A DNA stretch of 64,000 nt from Asparagopsis taxiformis (lineage: Eukaryota > Rhodophyta > Florideophyceae > Bonnemaisoniales > Bonnemaisoniaceae), in contig JALQPE010002822.1 in NCBI GenBank assembly GCA_030407315.1, positions 1 through 64,000 of the forward strand. The letters run 5' to 3'. The notes below the pieces were generated by a model. It did not search any database. It saw nothing but the letters and a program-made list of their open reading frames with translations, and was not told where the DNA came from. Made by a program: the position numbers and the translations under genes. Below, one piece after another: positions 1-11,515 of this stretch. Within the stretch, counting starts at the first letter, position 1. Every line of letters starts with the position of its first letter.

Positions 1-285
1 GTGCGATTTCGTCACAGTGATGCCTACCTCCTTCCTGTGCAACGGCCCATTGTCACCAACCTTTCTTCGCTTCTGCTTTCGAGCGGCCCCATCACTTCCC
101 TCGGACGTCCCATGCATTCCATCCATCGAGCAGAGTCCGTTCCGCGAATGTCTCCTCATGGTCCCGGTAGTCACATACCCCCGCGCCCTCCACCGTTCGA
201 TACCTTCCGACGTCCATTCTGGAGCCTGAGAACGGTCTCCTCCCTCTCTGAAGAATGTTTTGACACGTATTCTTGATTAAAGAGG

Positions 286-735
286 TCACAACTTGGCAGC
301 GCAATTCATGTGGTTCCGGCCGGCAAGCGTCCTATTGAACACATCCTTTCGCTCATTGCTCTGCCTGGCGAACATCAGCGTATTGATTAGCTCGCATCCG
401 TTGAAATGCCTATCCCTCTTATCCACCATTGCCTTCGTGTACGTTGGAACAAACAGCACACAGCACGCACACACCATTTCGAACGTGAACGATTTCTCCG
501 CATCCTGCGCAATGCGGAGACGTTCCCTGCCCTTCTCAGAGGCATCTTCTTCGGATGTCCTTGTCCCTGGCTCAGAAGCCCATCGACGATGCCCTTGACC
601 TCCTGCATATCGGTGTTTAGCATGGAGACAGTCTTGGAGACATTTCCGAGGAGTCTCGCGTATTGAATGGTGCTCTTCTCGACGGCATCCATTTTATCAC
701 TCAGGGCTTTCAGCTCTGCAGTGATGTTCGAAAAG
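286..735 (-). CDS. 3' part of an unidentified coiled-coil gene (partial, one apparent frameshift)
   Basis: I do not recognise this gene. Read on the minus strand, about 735 to 575 gives a helical segment (begins NITAELKALSDKMDAVEKST) with heptad-like spacing that suggests a coiled coil. From about 575 to 286 the reading continues in another frame through an acidic/basic linker (EEDASEKGRERL) and a Cys-containing segment (MVCACCVLF), ending HMNCAAKL and a stop. The two parts join if one base is restored near 565-575. Just upstream of the first part is a TAG that could be an intron acceptor, so this may be the last exon(s) of a longer gene. The steady amino-acid composition across the break is the main reason to call it coding. 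No family assignment is offered. Confidence 0.4.
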
Positions 736-1325
736 CCCTAACGCGTTATTTCGGAAAATGCGGCGATGCTTACGGAGGTTTCGGGATTCATGTTGAACTT
801 GCAATTGGAGTTTGCTAAAAGGAGAAGTGGAGAGAGTGCTTTGAAGGAAGGATGTCACGCTTGTACAGCTGTTGTAGCAATATCATTCCAGTGGATGCAT
901 CCATCCTGTTCTACTCTACATAATAATAATGCTTCCCAGTGCTCCGTAACGGTTATTTTTCATAATTTAGTGGTGGATGGTGCGTATTCTTTCCTTTGCC
1001 ACCACCCACGTCCTGTGCATACCACACCTCGCTACCAGACTGACGTCTCCTACTCGAATACTTTCATTCAGCAAGATAGATAAGTATAATTTGAAATGCT
1101 AAACTCAACATAATATAGCTACTCTGTACATTCTCTCCTTACGGTGAGACAAACGATATGTTCAATCTCCCAATCTTTCATTCTACGTCCTATTCAACAT
1201 CTAGCTTCCCTGCACCAACTATCTGTAAAGCACCATCACAATTACTCTAGTCGTATACCAACACACCATTCAGTATTTACCTTCACACCAACACTATGCA
1301 CCATTTCCTGTCAAGTCCACTCCAC
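736..1325. other. no gene seen
   Basis: AT-rich stretch with short chance ORFs only. I see no domain, no convincing start context and no repeat structure until the motif cluster that begins near 1326. Confidence 0.5.
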
Positions 1326-1630
1326 CAGACAGTTTGTGAACGCTTGCACGGTACTACCCGCAGACATACGTTGCTATCTACCTACTGTCTACAGATTTAC
1401 CAGACAGTGCAGTAATCACATACAATGCTTGCCTCACAGTAAATGTACTGTATGCACATACTGTCTGGCGGCAACACTTCCGGACAGTAAATTCCTGTTT
1501 TGGTACTGTCCAGATTTCGTGCCAGTTTACTGCTGCAGCAGTATTCGAAATTTCCAGACAGTAATTTTACTGTCTCCGCGCCTGTCTGGTCAGACAGTAA
1601 TTTTTACTGTCTCAGACAGTAAATTTACTC
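1326..1630. repeat. cluster of inverted CAGACAGTA / TACTGTCTG motifs
   Basis: CAGACAGT or its complement ACTGTCTG, including one-base variants such as GGACAGTA, occurs about ten times in 300 bases in both orientations. Adjacent copies form small hairpins: AGACAGTAA pairs with TTACTGTCT across a 2-3 base loop twice near 1555-1620, and ACTGTCT-C-AGACAGT forms a 15-base near-palindrome near 1608-1622. The cluster ends about 30 bases before the truncated end of chromovirus element 2. It could be the end of a decayed DNA transposon or a MITE; no second end was found. Confidence 0.6.
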
Positions 1631-1657
1631 TCTTTTTTCATTCTCAACACCGTCTGG

Positions 1658-1696
1658 TTCACGTGGAAGAGGTTAGTACTTATACGCGAAAAGATC
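1658..1696 (-). mobile_element. left remnant of chromovirus element 2, split by element 1
   Basis: These 39 bases are the reverse complement of element 1's gag just downstream of the zinc knuckle (equivalent to about 4443-4480, with small differences). They continue, across element 1, into the inverted gag that starts at 14982. This shows that element 2 was already present and was interrupted by element 1. Homology stops at 1657, where element 2 is truncated. Confidence 0.8.
1692..1696. repeat. target-site duplication AGATC (left copy)
   Basis: AGATC immediately precedes the TGTAGT start of the left LTR and recurs immediately after the right LTR at 14982-14986. Five bases is the usual Ty3/gypsy target duplication size. 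Confidence 0.85.
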
Positions 1697-2357
1697 TGTA
1701 GTATACGTGGCAATTCCGAATTGCAAATATTTTACGTTTTCCGCGGAATTCGAATTTCGGCGGACACGACCGGCGACAGCAATGCACGCCATTGCTGGCC
1801 ATGCGGTGCGCGCGCGCCCGGCACACGTGTGCAACGAACGTACTGGCAACGGCCAACGGACCAACGGGTCCCTACGTGCGACCCACAAGGTCCTTTCCCA
1901 TTCGGGGACGTTACGAGCAGTGTTTACACTGGTAAAGCGATGCCATCGTGGCCCTATAGGTATTGGCATCGTGCCGGAGGGAAAGGGGACAATTATCGAA
2001 CGAGCAACGGCTCTAGTCTACGACTGACTTCTACGTTACGTTTACGTTTTGCCTAGCGAGGCTTCGTCTCCGTCGAGCTGCGTACTCCCTACCCATCGCC
2101 GCACGTGAGGCTGATTGCGTGTAGTGCCTCCGGGCTTGGTGAGAGCGCCTCCGGTGACGTGCCACCTCGTTTATTGAACGTAATCCTCGCGTGGATTGTT
2201 GCGTCGTGACGCTTCGTGTCTACTCGCTACCCTCTACTCTACTTTCTACCTACCAATACAGTCAAACACCAGCGGGTGGACTGCTCGTTTCGTTTCGTAA
2301 GGACAGCGTGTCCACTAGCTCGTACCAGCTACTTCGTCACCGAACTATCGTACCACA
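1697..2357 (+). repeat. 5' LTR of element 1
   Basis: Starts TGTAGTATACGTGG and ends GTACCACA; 661 bp. It matches 14323-14981 directly and 17067-17728 in inverse orientation. The two LTRs of element 1 differ by scattered small indels and by one changed stretch near 1790-1810. An 8-bp hairpin with a 5-base loop lies at 1777-1797. Confidence 0.9.
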
Positions 2358-2358
2358 C

Positions 2359-2372
2359 TGGTCCTCTCGACC
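2359..2372 (+). other. primer-binding site of element 1
   Basis: TGGTCCTCTCGACC starts one base after the LTR end. TGG pairs with the CCA end of a primer tRNA, as in most LTR retrotransposons. It is not the usual initiator-Met sequence, and the primer tRNA is not identified. Element 2 has the same site with one base missing. Confidence 0.65.
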
Positions 2373-2457
2373 TAGAAGTTGCTACGAGCATAACGACAAC
2401 CAACGAGGTTGAGCTCTTTTACGTTAACGAAAAGCTACGAGCTACAGACGACGGTCT

Positions 2458-4503
2458 ATGAATTACGCTGTGTCGAATTCCAGCGCGTCGCCCAGGCAAC
2501 CGTTGCCAACGTCAGCGGACGCCGAAGCCGACGTGGCCTTGTCAGCAGAAGCGATCTTCGCGACTGATCGATCTATCCCCGCCGGATATCGAGGCGATCG
2601 GCGCTACCACGTACGGTAAGCCCGTTTGAGTCCGTGAGCATGGACCCCGCAACGCGCGGTCAGCTCAACGAAGGGAAAGTGACTCCCACGGCACTACGCG
2701 TAGTGTACGAAGACCTTCGAGGTCACATCGAAAGGGCGAGCGACGCGGCCGTCGACGAAGCCGTAAAGCAGAGACTCGGAGTCTCGGGAGCGCGAAGCTC
2801 GTGCGTTACGTGACGCTCAGCGACCCTCGAACGGGAAAACGAAAGCTTATGAAACCGCCTATCCGCCGTGGAGGGAAGACTCGACTCGTTTGTCGTAGTA
2901 TTCAACGAAATCGTCGCCGGACGTTCCGCTCCGCCGAGCGAAGCGATCCGAATTACGAAGAAGGCTCGCGCGCCTATAACTCGCAATCCTCCCCGGCCGT
3001 CCCGGGAGGATACTATCAACACCCGGACCCACGACTCCAACGACGGTTGGAAGGGGGCGACAGTGCAACGAGCCATCGCCAACCCCGACGAGACGCCACA
3101 AGGCAATTACGTTTTTACGATACGCCAGACCACGCGCGGTCGGTGGATGCAGCACGAGCATGCACAATTCGATACGAGAGCTCCCCCGCCCGTGAGACGT
3201 ACATTCCGTGGCTGGGTACGTTCGGCACGACGGACACGCGAGTCCACGAAAACGAACGTGCCGACCCGGTACGCTTACCAGGGAACGCCCTCGGGAACCG
3301 TTTGCCACCGTTGGCAGAGCACACGACAATGCTCGATGCATTCGCAAACGTGGTGTCGTACCCGCATGTACCGTCTTAACGATGTACGTGAACATCTCTA
3401 CGTGAACGAGAGTCAAAGCGTACACACCTCAAACGTGAGCTGGAGGGACTTTTCCCTGCGTTGAAGGCCGTTCTCCGCCGGATCCGATTACGTTACTCGG
3501 ATTCCTCGCCCAAATACGTGAGGGTTCAGCACACTCGGAGTGTGCGAGGGAGTGGCAGTACGTGCGCTGCACTTCTTCCTCGAAGGGGACGCCCGACGGT
3601 TCCTACGATTCCCAGTGTACGACTGGCGTGATCACGACTGATCCGACGAAGAGGTTCTCGTGGCCTCACGTAATCAACGCGTTGATTAAACGATACCTGC
3701 AAGACGACGTGCTGCAGGAGGCCTACGAAAAGGTCACGATGATCACGCAGAGTCCTAACGAGGACGAGAATCAGTACGCTGATAGACTCGACACCGCCAC
3801 GCGGGCGTGCAACTACGTGTTTACGGACCGACTCCTCGTTCACCACTACGTACGTGGTTTGCTGCCCTCGACGCGGGCAGCGTGACGGAACGACTCCGGT
3901 CACTCTCCGAACGAGAGAGGAACGACCTCACCGTTGTGAGACGATTGGCGACGGCCGAAGGAACGACCTTCCGTGCACGTACGGCAGCTGTCGCGTCAGC
4001 CGCGAAACCGAAAGTGCAGTTTCCGGTGAAGCCTACGTTGGCTATTTCCGACCATGAGTCGAGGAAGTTCGCGGACTACGATGAGTCCGCGTACTTACGT
4101 AATGAACGGGCTAGCGAGCCCAGTTACCACGATGGTAACCCGAACATCCCCGCTAGGGACGATGACGACGTGTCGCTCGCTGCGGCTCACGTTGCCGAGA
4201 ATCTAGAGGCGATACTCTTCACGAACGGGCCGCCGCCCAACGATACGAAAACGGCAAACGAAAGCCGGACGAGCTCGAAGCTCGATTGAACCGTCCATGC
4301 GAGGACGTGCCGAAGCTCACGAGCGAGCAGACGCATTGGCGCACTCCGTAATCCCGAATGATTACTGGACGCTGTCGTGTTGGTCATGCCGCGAAGATGG
4401 CCACTCGACGTTTACGTGTCCGCGTCTGACGCCAGATCAACGGATCTTTTTTCGCGTACAAGTACTACCTCTTCCACGTGAAGAGCAACCCACGTCAGGC
4501 TGA
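2458..4503 (+). pseudogene. Gag of element 1 (frameshifted)
   Basis: The Gag polyprotein packages the element RNA into virus-like particles. ATG at 2458 opens MNYAVSNSSASPRQ, the same start as in element 2's inverted copy. The frame breaks near 2580 and again several times. The retrotransposon Gag core is readable at about 3620-3960 (FSWPHVINALIKRYLQDD, ENQYADRLDTATRAC, VHHYVRGLLPS). A nucleic-acid-binding zinc knuckle, C-x2-C-x4-H-x4-C (CWSCREDGHSTFTC), lies at about 4372-4413. The stretch from 2780 to 3450 is Arg/Pro-rich and probably disordered. Comparison with element 2 supports the reading. The breaks may be true decay or missing bases. Confidence 0.8.
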
Positions 4504-4560
4504 GTACTTCCGCCAACGAATGGCCAAGCGTCACCGGAACGACCTGATGAGCGAGGGAAC

Positions 4561-5640
4561 GTGACCCCGCGGAGGTACGGCACGCCGCCTACGATACTCC
4601 GAAACCCCAATCGTGACGGGGGAAGGCCCTTCGACAGGCGCCGCGGCGACTTTCGTAATGACCGACGTGACCCCCGCCCGTGGGCGAACGAACGAAATGG
4701 CCAGCGTAATGGCCGCAGCGGAGTCTACGTGACGACCTCCGCTGACGAAACACCACTCGAGGTGGAAACGAGTCACGATGACGACGAGCTTCGTGGCTCA
4801 CGACGACAACGTGTCGAACGGCCCCGCGCCGGGAAACGACCAGGCGATGTAGGTCACGAGCCACCCACATCGCCTGAACCCTTACGTAAAAGGGGGACGA
4901 CCGACGTCGATGATTGGTCCTCCGCAGGCTCACCGATGAACGAGAGTTACGTAAAGCTCACGGCCGCGAAGGCCAACTCGAGTCACATGACACCCGACGT
5001 GGGGGAAGAAACGAAGTCCGACGGGACGAACGAACCTCACACGAAGAGGAAGCCTCGCAGACGAGCGAGACGCGCTACCCGGAAGCACGACGCTTCCGAG
5101 CGCGAGAAAGCCAAGCACGCGGCTTATAAAAGCGTGTCGACGCAAAAGAAGCCAACGGGCTCATACGGTGAAGCGACGAACGCTAGCGAAGACGTAGACC
5201 GCGCGCCGGTCAGGACCGAACCGTTGGTCCTCGATGGGCATACGTGCCTACTTGCGTCGAAGCATTATATAGTGTCCGGACGATCGGACTAGACCTCAAC
5301 GTGATGAGGGCGGATTACCATCGCGATGGATACGTGCAGCGGCTACAACTTGATACGAACAAGTTTACTACCCTACGACTGGGTCGACCGCTGTCTACGT
5401 GACGAAGAGCTACCGAAGCTCGGAGACGCCAACGGGCGACGTTTGCCTATCGAAGGCGCCATCCTGCTTCGTGTCAGGTTGGGGAACTCGCTGTTCCGCG
5501 TAAAATTCTTCGTAGCCAACACGCTAGCCGTTCCCGTTATAATGGGTACGTCGTTCATGTCGAAGCATGTCGATGCTATACGCTGTCGAGCGCAGACAAT
5601 CGACCTCCATCGGGGGATACGATACCCATTATCGCGGAGG
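4561..5640 (+). pseudogene. Gag-Pol linker and retropepsin-like protease of element 1
   Basis: From 4561 to 5292 an open frame encodes a highly charged, probably disordered linker rich in Arg, Asp, Glu and Lys. In another frame, 5326-5640 resembles a Ty3/gypsy aspartic protease: MDTCSGYNLIRTSLLP around 5326-5373 gives the catalytic Asp at 5329 within a D-T-x-x-G variant, followed by a typical flap and body (RLPIEGAILLRVRLGNSLFRV, then VPVIMGTSFM). The canonical D-T/S-G triad is altered to D-T-C-S-G, which may be real divergence or a local insertion. The protease would cleave Gag-Pol within the particle. Confidence 0.65.
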
Positions 5641-5850
5641 GCGATACGACGACTCCGTACGAGGAGGGGAAGAGACGAATCCAAACGTGGAACACCCGAA
5701 GCGCCGCGAGCGTAACGCGGCCGCGAATCGGCCGAGCCGAACGTTCTCGGTTCGCCTGACGAAGTACACGCGTGTACCGGCGATGTCGCAACGGACCGTC
5801 AACGTGACGACGGATGCGACCGGACTCGTGTTCCTCGACCGAAAGCGTCG

Positions 5851-7122
5851 GTGCAATTCCGGCATGGGCTGCGCATAGCCAACGGAGTGGTCGACGTAGG
5901 ACCGAGAGAGACGTTCTCTATTATCGTGTCGAACTTCACGAAGAAGGACCGCGAATTGCCGAAAGGCGCAACGATTGCGTACGCGGTACGCTCCCCGCTG
6001 GGAATCGTCCCACTCAAGCGTGAGGGCGGCGAAGCCCTCGCGAAGGTCTTTGAACCTACCGCTAGTCGACGCGACGACCGGACGAATACGAACGGGTTGG
6101 GCGACGAAACGCCAGACCCGTTGGTCAACGAAAAGGGGAACGACCCCGCCACGGATTGGCAGTCGACAATCGATTTGTCGCACCTCGACGACGAGGATTT
6201 ACGAAAGCGCATCAACGAGATGCTAGCTACACATTCGTCAATGTGGACGAGCGGACGCCTCGGCGAAATCAATGCTACGAGCATCGAATCGAACTCGAAC
6301 CGGGCACGCGGCCCATACGTTCAAGCCCTATCGTCAGGGTCCGGCTTTACGTACGATAGCCGAGGAGCAATCACGAAGATGCTCAACGAAGGGGTTATCG
6401 ACCCGCGTCCAGCGAATGGGCGTCACCAATCGTGTTGTGTGCCGAAGAAGGACGGATCCTTACGTTTCTGTGTCGATTACAGGCGTTTGAACGCGAAAAC
6501 GATCGCTGATTCGTACCCGCTTCCTCGTATGGAAGACTGCCTTGATTCGTTGGGCGACGCCGCCATCTTCACGACACTCGATTGTAACGCCGGTTACTGG
6601 CAAGTGCCCGTCTCCGCCGAGGACCGTGATAAGACACGTTTACGTCTTTCATGGGAACGTATCGCTACGTGCGAATGCCATTCGGGCTACGAAATGCCCC
6701 CGCTACGTTTCAGCGGACGTTGGACATCATCCTCTCCGGTACGCTGGCAATCGTGCCTGGTGTACTTAGACGACGTAATCGTCTTTTCGAAAGACCTCGA
6801 GTCTCACCTGGGTCACGTTGACCAGGTGCTTTCCCTGCTACGCGCAGCGGGAGTAACGTTAAAGCTCACGAAGTGCTCGTTCTTTCAACCACGAGTTGAC
6901 TACCTGGGGCACGTGATTACCCCAGGGAAGCTGCACGTCGCAGCTCGGAACAAGGAAGCCTTTCGTACGGCTACGTTCCCACGCGACAAGACGCAATGTC
7001 GATCGTTTTTGGGCGCGGCCAACGTTTACCCGCCGCTTCGTAAAGGCGTATGCCGAGATCGCTCGGCCACTCAACACGATGTTGAAGAAGGACGCTTCCC
7101 CCGATTGGACGAATCCAACTGA
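5851..7122 (+). CDS. reverse transcriptase of element 1 (RVT_1)
   Basis: This part of the Pol polyprotein copies element RNA into DNA. Motifs in order: [19 protein letters not shown] at about 6438-6495 (fingers), [15 protein letters not shown] at about 6568-6612 (motif A Asp), the catalytic YLDDVIVFS at about 6763-6790, and VDYLGHVIT then FLGAANVY at 6897-7030 (thumb/connection). The stretch between 6640 and 6740 looks scrambled ([19 protein letters not shown]), consistent with a compensated frameshift in place of the usual FRTRYGHYEFLVMPFGL-type block. The palm residues needed for catalysis remain readable. An imperfect 10-bp hairpin with loop CGT sits inside this frame at 6805-6828. Confidence 0.88.
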   Translation: MQFRHGLRIANGVVDVGPRETFSIIVSNFTKKDRELPKGATIAYAVRSPLGIVPLKREGGEALAKVFEPTASRRDDRTNTNGLGDETPDPLVNEKGNDPATDWQSTIDLSHLDDEDLRKRINEMLATHSSMWTSGRLGEINATSIESNSNRARGPYVQALSSGSGFTYDSRGAITKMLNEGVIDPRPANGRHQSCCVPKKDGSLRFCVDYRRLNAKTIADSYPLPRMEDCLDSLGDAAIFTTLDCNAGYWQVPVSAEDRDKTRLRLSWERIATCECHSGYEMPPLRFSGRWTSSSPVRWQSCLVYLDDVIVFSKDLESHLGHVDQVLSLLRAAGVTLKLTKCSFFQPRVDYLGHVITPGKLHVAARNKEAFRTATFPRDKTQCRSFLGAANVYPPLRKGVCRDRSATQHDVEEGRFPRLDESN

Positions 7123-7146
7123 CGCGCAGACGAATGCGTTCGAACG

Positions 7147-7673
7147 TTGAAGACAATACTGGTGGCGCCACCAGTATTGCACCTTCCGAAGGCGGGACGT
7201 CCGTTCATGATCGATACCGACGCGTCGGCGTATCAGCTGGGAGCTACGTTGCTCCAGCAGCAGAACGAAGATAAGCCCAACGAATGGGTGCCGATTGGGT
7301 ACTGGTCGAAGACCCTTAACGAAACCGAACGTGGTTACTCGGCGACCGAGCACGAGTGTTACTCCGTCGTCTGGGCGATAACGTCGCTCCGACCCTACGT
7401 AGAGGGTCAGCGGTTCACCGTACGTACGGACCACGAAGCCTTACGTTGCTGATGACGTTGACGGACGCGTCCGGACGACTACTACGATGGAGGCTACGCG
7501 TTGCCGAATTCGATTTCGAAGTTACGTACAGGCCTGGGCGCGTGCACCAGGTACCTGACCTTATATCACGTGTGATATCTACGTATGACGACGGTCGACC
7601 CGTCGACGATGACGTACCATCGTACGGGGACGCGGTCCTCGTGACGACTCGCAGTCGTCGACAACCCACATAA
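7147..7673 (+). pseudogene. RNase H domain and connection of element 1
   Basis: RNase H removes RNA from RNA:DNA hybrids during reverse transcription. The frame 7147-7452 has the Ty3-type RNase H: FMIDTDASAYQLGATL (catalytic Asp region), IGYWSKTLNETERGYSATEHEC (catalytic Glu region) and FTVRTDHEALRC (catalytic Asp). The frame then stops and continues from about 7450 in another frame with LMTLTDASGRLLRWRLRVAE and the connection FEVTYRPGRVHQVPDLISR. A 26-bp perfect palindrome (7154-7179) lies at the start of the domain, encoding VAPPVLHLP. Confidence 0.82.
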
Positions 7674-7969
7674 ATGGGCAAGGACGAACGACGTCCGTAC
7701 GTAAAAAGAAGCGACGATGCCGGGGGTCACGACGACCCGTCGAGCGAGACTCGTGATGAACGACCATCAGCCACGACGGCTGGCCACGTTGAACTCGAGT
7801 TCAACCACGATGCGTCACTCGATGACGTTCTTGACGAGGAAACCGGATTTCCTCGACGAGCAGCGCGCTGCTGAAGACGATTCGGCACGCGTGCCACCAG
7901 CTGACGTTCAGCTTCCCATTACGAGGGACGAGCTTATGAAGCTCAACGCGAGGATGCGTTCTGTCAAAC

Positions 7970-8830
7970 GATACTGACATGACAGTCCGAGACGCAGGAC
8001 GCTGCATTCTTCGAAGGCCACGATGGCTTACTCCGACGCCGGAACCCTCACGACGAGGAACGTACACAAATCTTTGTGCCGGCTTCGTTACGGCCGCGGC
8101 TGCTGGAGTTAACACACCACCACTGTCCTCGCTGGACATCCCGGACAAACGCGTATGTACTATACCCTACGGAGGACGTACTACTGGCCCGCGATGGCCG
8201 CCGACATCCACGCAACGGTACGAAACTGCGTTGGATGTGCGAAGAACCGCGTGAAGCTTCGCAAACGGACGAACCCGTTACGTTTATTCCGGCTACGGAG
8301 CCGCTGCGAGACCTATGTATCGACATACTAGGTCCGCTGACGAAGACCACGCGTGGTAACCGATTTATTCTCGTGATAACGGACCGCTTTACGAAGCTAA
8401 CCAGAGTCGTACCTCTACGAAATATCGATTCCGCCAACGTGGCGAGCGCGTTCGTCAACGCGTGGGTCTTCTCGTATGGACCCCCACGGACGCTCATAAG
8501 CGACAACGGAAAGCAGTTCGCTTCTAAGTTCTTCCAGCGCGTTTGCAACGAGATTGGCGTAACGAACGTCTTTACGTCGACGTACCACCCCCAAACGAAC
8601 GGGCAGGTGGAGCGCTACAACGGACGATCCTGGCCGATGCTGCGTAATTACGTGAACGAAAACCAGAACGACTGGGATCGATACGCATCGGCGTTACGTT
8701 TGCGTACAACACGCATGTGCATTCGAGCACGGGCACGACGCCCTTCGACTTTGATTCTCACGAATCCACCGCTACCGTTGGCGCTACACACGTCGGTAAC
8801 GAACCGCGAACTACCCGACGGGGGACGGCG
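7970..8830 (+). pseudogene. integrase core of element 1
   Basis: Integrase inserts the DNA copy into the genome. The zinc-binding HHCC region is readable with frame changes at about 8090-8250 (ELTHHHC, then YYWPAMAADIHATVRNCVGC). The catalytic core runs from about 8290: LCIDILGPLTK (first Asp), ITDRFTKLTRVVPL, TLISDNGKQFASKF (second Asp) and TSTYHPQTNGQVERYN (Glu), giving an intact D,D(35)E set. The C-terminal part after 8690 is frameshifted (about 8690-9060). Confidence 0.85.
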
Positions 8831-9089
8831 AGCCACTTACGTGCGTGAGCTCGCCACAACGATGGATAACGCGTATCGAACGCTGAAGGCCGCGCAGGCA
8901 CGTTATAAACGAAATTTCGACAAACGAGTCCGTGTCTCGAATCGAAACATCCGCGCGGAGAATACGTATTCATCGACCGACGGACGGGACCACGAAGGGC
9001 ACGAAGCTCGGCAACCGCGTTGGGACCGTTCCGCGTACTACGTACGACGTACGAACGTTCGTCATCCAACGAGGAGACGTAGTTGAACG

Positions 9090-9363
9090 TGTCAACTCGG
9101 ACCGCGTTGCGTACGCGCCAACGCCGGCGAACGCGCCCCCGCCGGAGCCATACGATGCCACCGAGGCAGACCTCGACAAGAACCGCGACGGTCCGGCGTA
9201 TGTAGTAGACGACCTACTCAACCATCGCGTAAACGATGACGGCACCCTAGACTTCCTCGTGAAGTGGGTCGGGTATCGTAACCCTACGTGGGAGCCCCGC
9301 CGGAACGTATCTGAAGAGAGCGTCTCTCGATACTTCGCACGCGTGCGACGAGCAACAACGTGA
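9090..9363 (+). CDS. C-terminal chromodomain of element 1 integrase
   Basis: The frame ending at 9363 contains PAYVVDDLLNHRVNDDGTL at about 9196-9250, then DFLVKWVGYRNPTWEPRRNV and VSRYFARVR. This is a chromodomain with the FLVKWxGY and TWEP signatures and aromatic positions Tyr/Trp/Tyr-Trp. In chromoviruses the domain is fused to integrase and guides insertion to marked chromatin by binding modified histone tails. It is in the expected place, and the stop at 9361 is the end of Pol. Confidence 0.9.
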
Positions 9364-11515
9364 AAGGCCACGACGGCCCCCGAAAACGCACACGAGCGTC
9401 GGGTTAAGCGCACGCGTGCGCGACGTTGCACGATGCAACAAACGAAGGCGACGAGCCGCACGAACGAGAAGCGAAGGCACAACGAGTGGCCGGGACGTCC
9501 ACCCTTGCGTTGGGGGGCGCGATGCGTGCTAGAGCCGTCGCTCTTTTCGTTTTCGACACCATACGTTGGTGGAGGCACGAGCGCCAACGAAAGATTGGAC
9601 GACGAGTCCACGCGCGACGATTCACACGATGTGAAAGAGCCACACGACTGGCTCGACAGTGTTGACCGTCCCACGGGCAAAGGTGACGACACCACGGGCC
9701 ACGGACGGACAACACGTCAGATTTTTCGCGCGAAAAATTATACTTGGGCCAGCGGGCCATGGACACACGGTACGAAAAATCGGGCCGATTACAGTGCGCT
9801 AATCCGGCCAAATCTCGGGACACGCGTGCCCCGAAAATTTCGTAATTTTGGCATGTCACGTGAGCCATCGTACGTCCCCGTGGACAGCCGCTAACAACGA
9901 GTCGCATCGACCAACGAGGTCAACGCCAACAGCTCGCGAGCTAACGGCAACGTGACGCCGGAAGGCGGAGAAACGACGTAGGACGGACGCGTCCCCACGA
10001 AGATGGCAACGGCCTCATTACGAAACTCCCGCACGAAGCGGAACGAAGCTATACGTTAGCCGACGAATTAGACCAACGGGTCTCAGCGCACGAAGCGCGC
10101 GAGTAAAGCGTGCGAACGACGAGCCAACGAGGCCGCGACGACGGACGGCGAACCGAATCGCCATCGTGAGGCACGACGCCGAACACGGTAGCCACGTACG
10201 GCAACCACGGAACGACACAACGGTGTCCTGCCACGCGGGCTAAACGAATGACGCGCGAAAGCGAAAAGCCCGCCGGCTAGTCGAAACGCACGAGCAAACC
10301 CGAAGGGGTTGACCACGTACGGTCACGAAGACTAGACGCGCACGTCCGCGTCGCAACCGTAAAGCTAACGAAGCTTCAACCTCGTACGCATTCGAAGGCG
10401 CACGCGCCACCGGCCACGTCGGCCAGGGGACGAGCGAGGTACGCGGACGTCGCTACGATAACGACGTACACTAACGGGTCGAACGCACGAAACGAAATCG
10501 AATACGCGACGGCGTACAAGCTGGTAGCCAACGTAACGGCACAGCTGAAGGCAACGAGCCGACGAAAGGCTGGCTCACGTAAAAGCCTCAAACGCCCGCG
10601 GGCGTGCGAAACGACTTCGTCAATCGCGTCCCCGTCGGTTTCGCAAGTCGAATAAACGAAATTACGCAACGGCGTAGAGGGCGAGCATTACGTATGCCCA
10701 GGTGCACGTCGCACCACATAACGGATGAGCTAACGAGACGCTCCTCGGACGCCACGCGGCGACGACGCCGCCACGCGAAGCGGACTAGCGCAACGATTGC
10801 GCCACCGGCTAACGTGAAGCCGCGGGAACGGGAAAGCGCGACGGCGCTAACGATGTTCGCTAACGTGTTAACGGCTTACGAAAAGCCAAGCCCGCCGGCA
10901 AAGACGTTGTCAACGGAACCGCGACGCACCACGACGCACTGCCGCGTACACGCAACGGCGTGAAACGTCAAGCCAACTCACGCGCGAGTCGGCCTGACGT
11001 TTCGGCGAATTTTCCGTCCAGCTCATCGGAGAAAATTAAAATTGGCACCGACGTGCTACGTGCCAAAGGGCTCGAATGCTCAACGGAATTCGACACCCGA
11101 CGGGGTTATCCGCACGAGAAACGACAGCGGAAACGAATTCCGAGGTAGTTACTAAATGATACGCACGCCAACGGGCTCTACGATCGAGGTTAACGTACCA
11201 CTCGCAGTGAAAAGCCGCCGCCACGCTCCGCCGCTTTGCCGAATAGTTGCGCGTGTTACGAACCGGCCAACGGGCACGCGCCGCCGCGAACTCGAAGCAC
11301 GGGCTACGTAAGCCATACGACACCCGACGGGGTAGACGGACACAACAAAAATTGTGGGGAGGGGCTTAACGCTAACCCTCCCCCGCGGCAGACGACCTGC
11401 CAAACGCGAATTACGAAGCTCAACGGAGCCATGCGATTACGCAAAGAAACAAACGAAGTTTAAGAAGTAGCACGATGCTGGAGCCGACGTGGCCTACGAA
11501 CTACCTAGGAACGAC
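9364..11515. other. non-coding, hairpin-dense 3' internal region of element 1
   Basis: No convincing reading frame on either strand. The stretch is made largely of successive short inverted repeats with CG-containing loops, for example 9834-9849 (AAAATT, loop TCGT), 10297-10310 (AACCC, loop GAAG), 10335-10352 (GACGCG, loop CACGTC), and GGCGA pairing with TCGCC near 10141-10156. A 17-base sequence GTGGCCGGGACGTCCAC near 9486 recurs near 14290, just before the right LTR. Confidence 0.7.
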
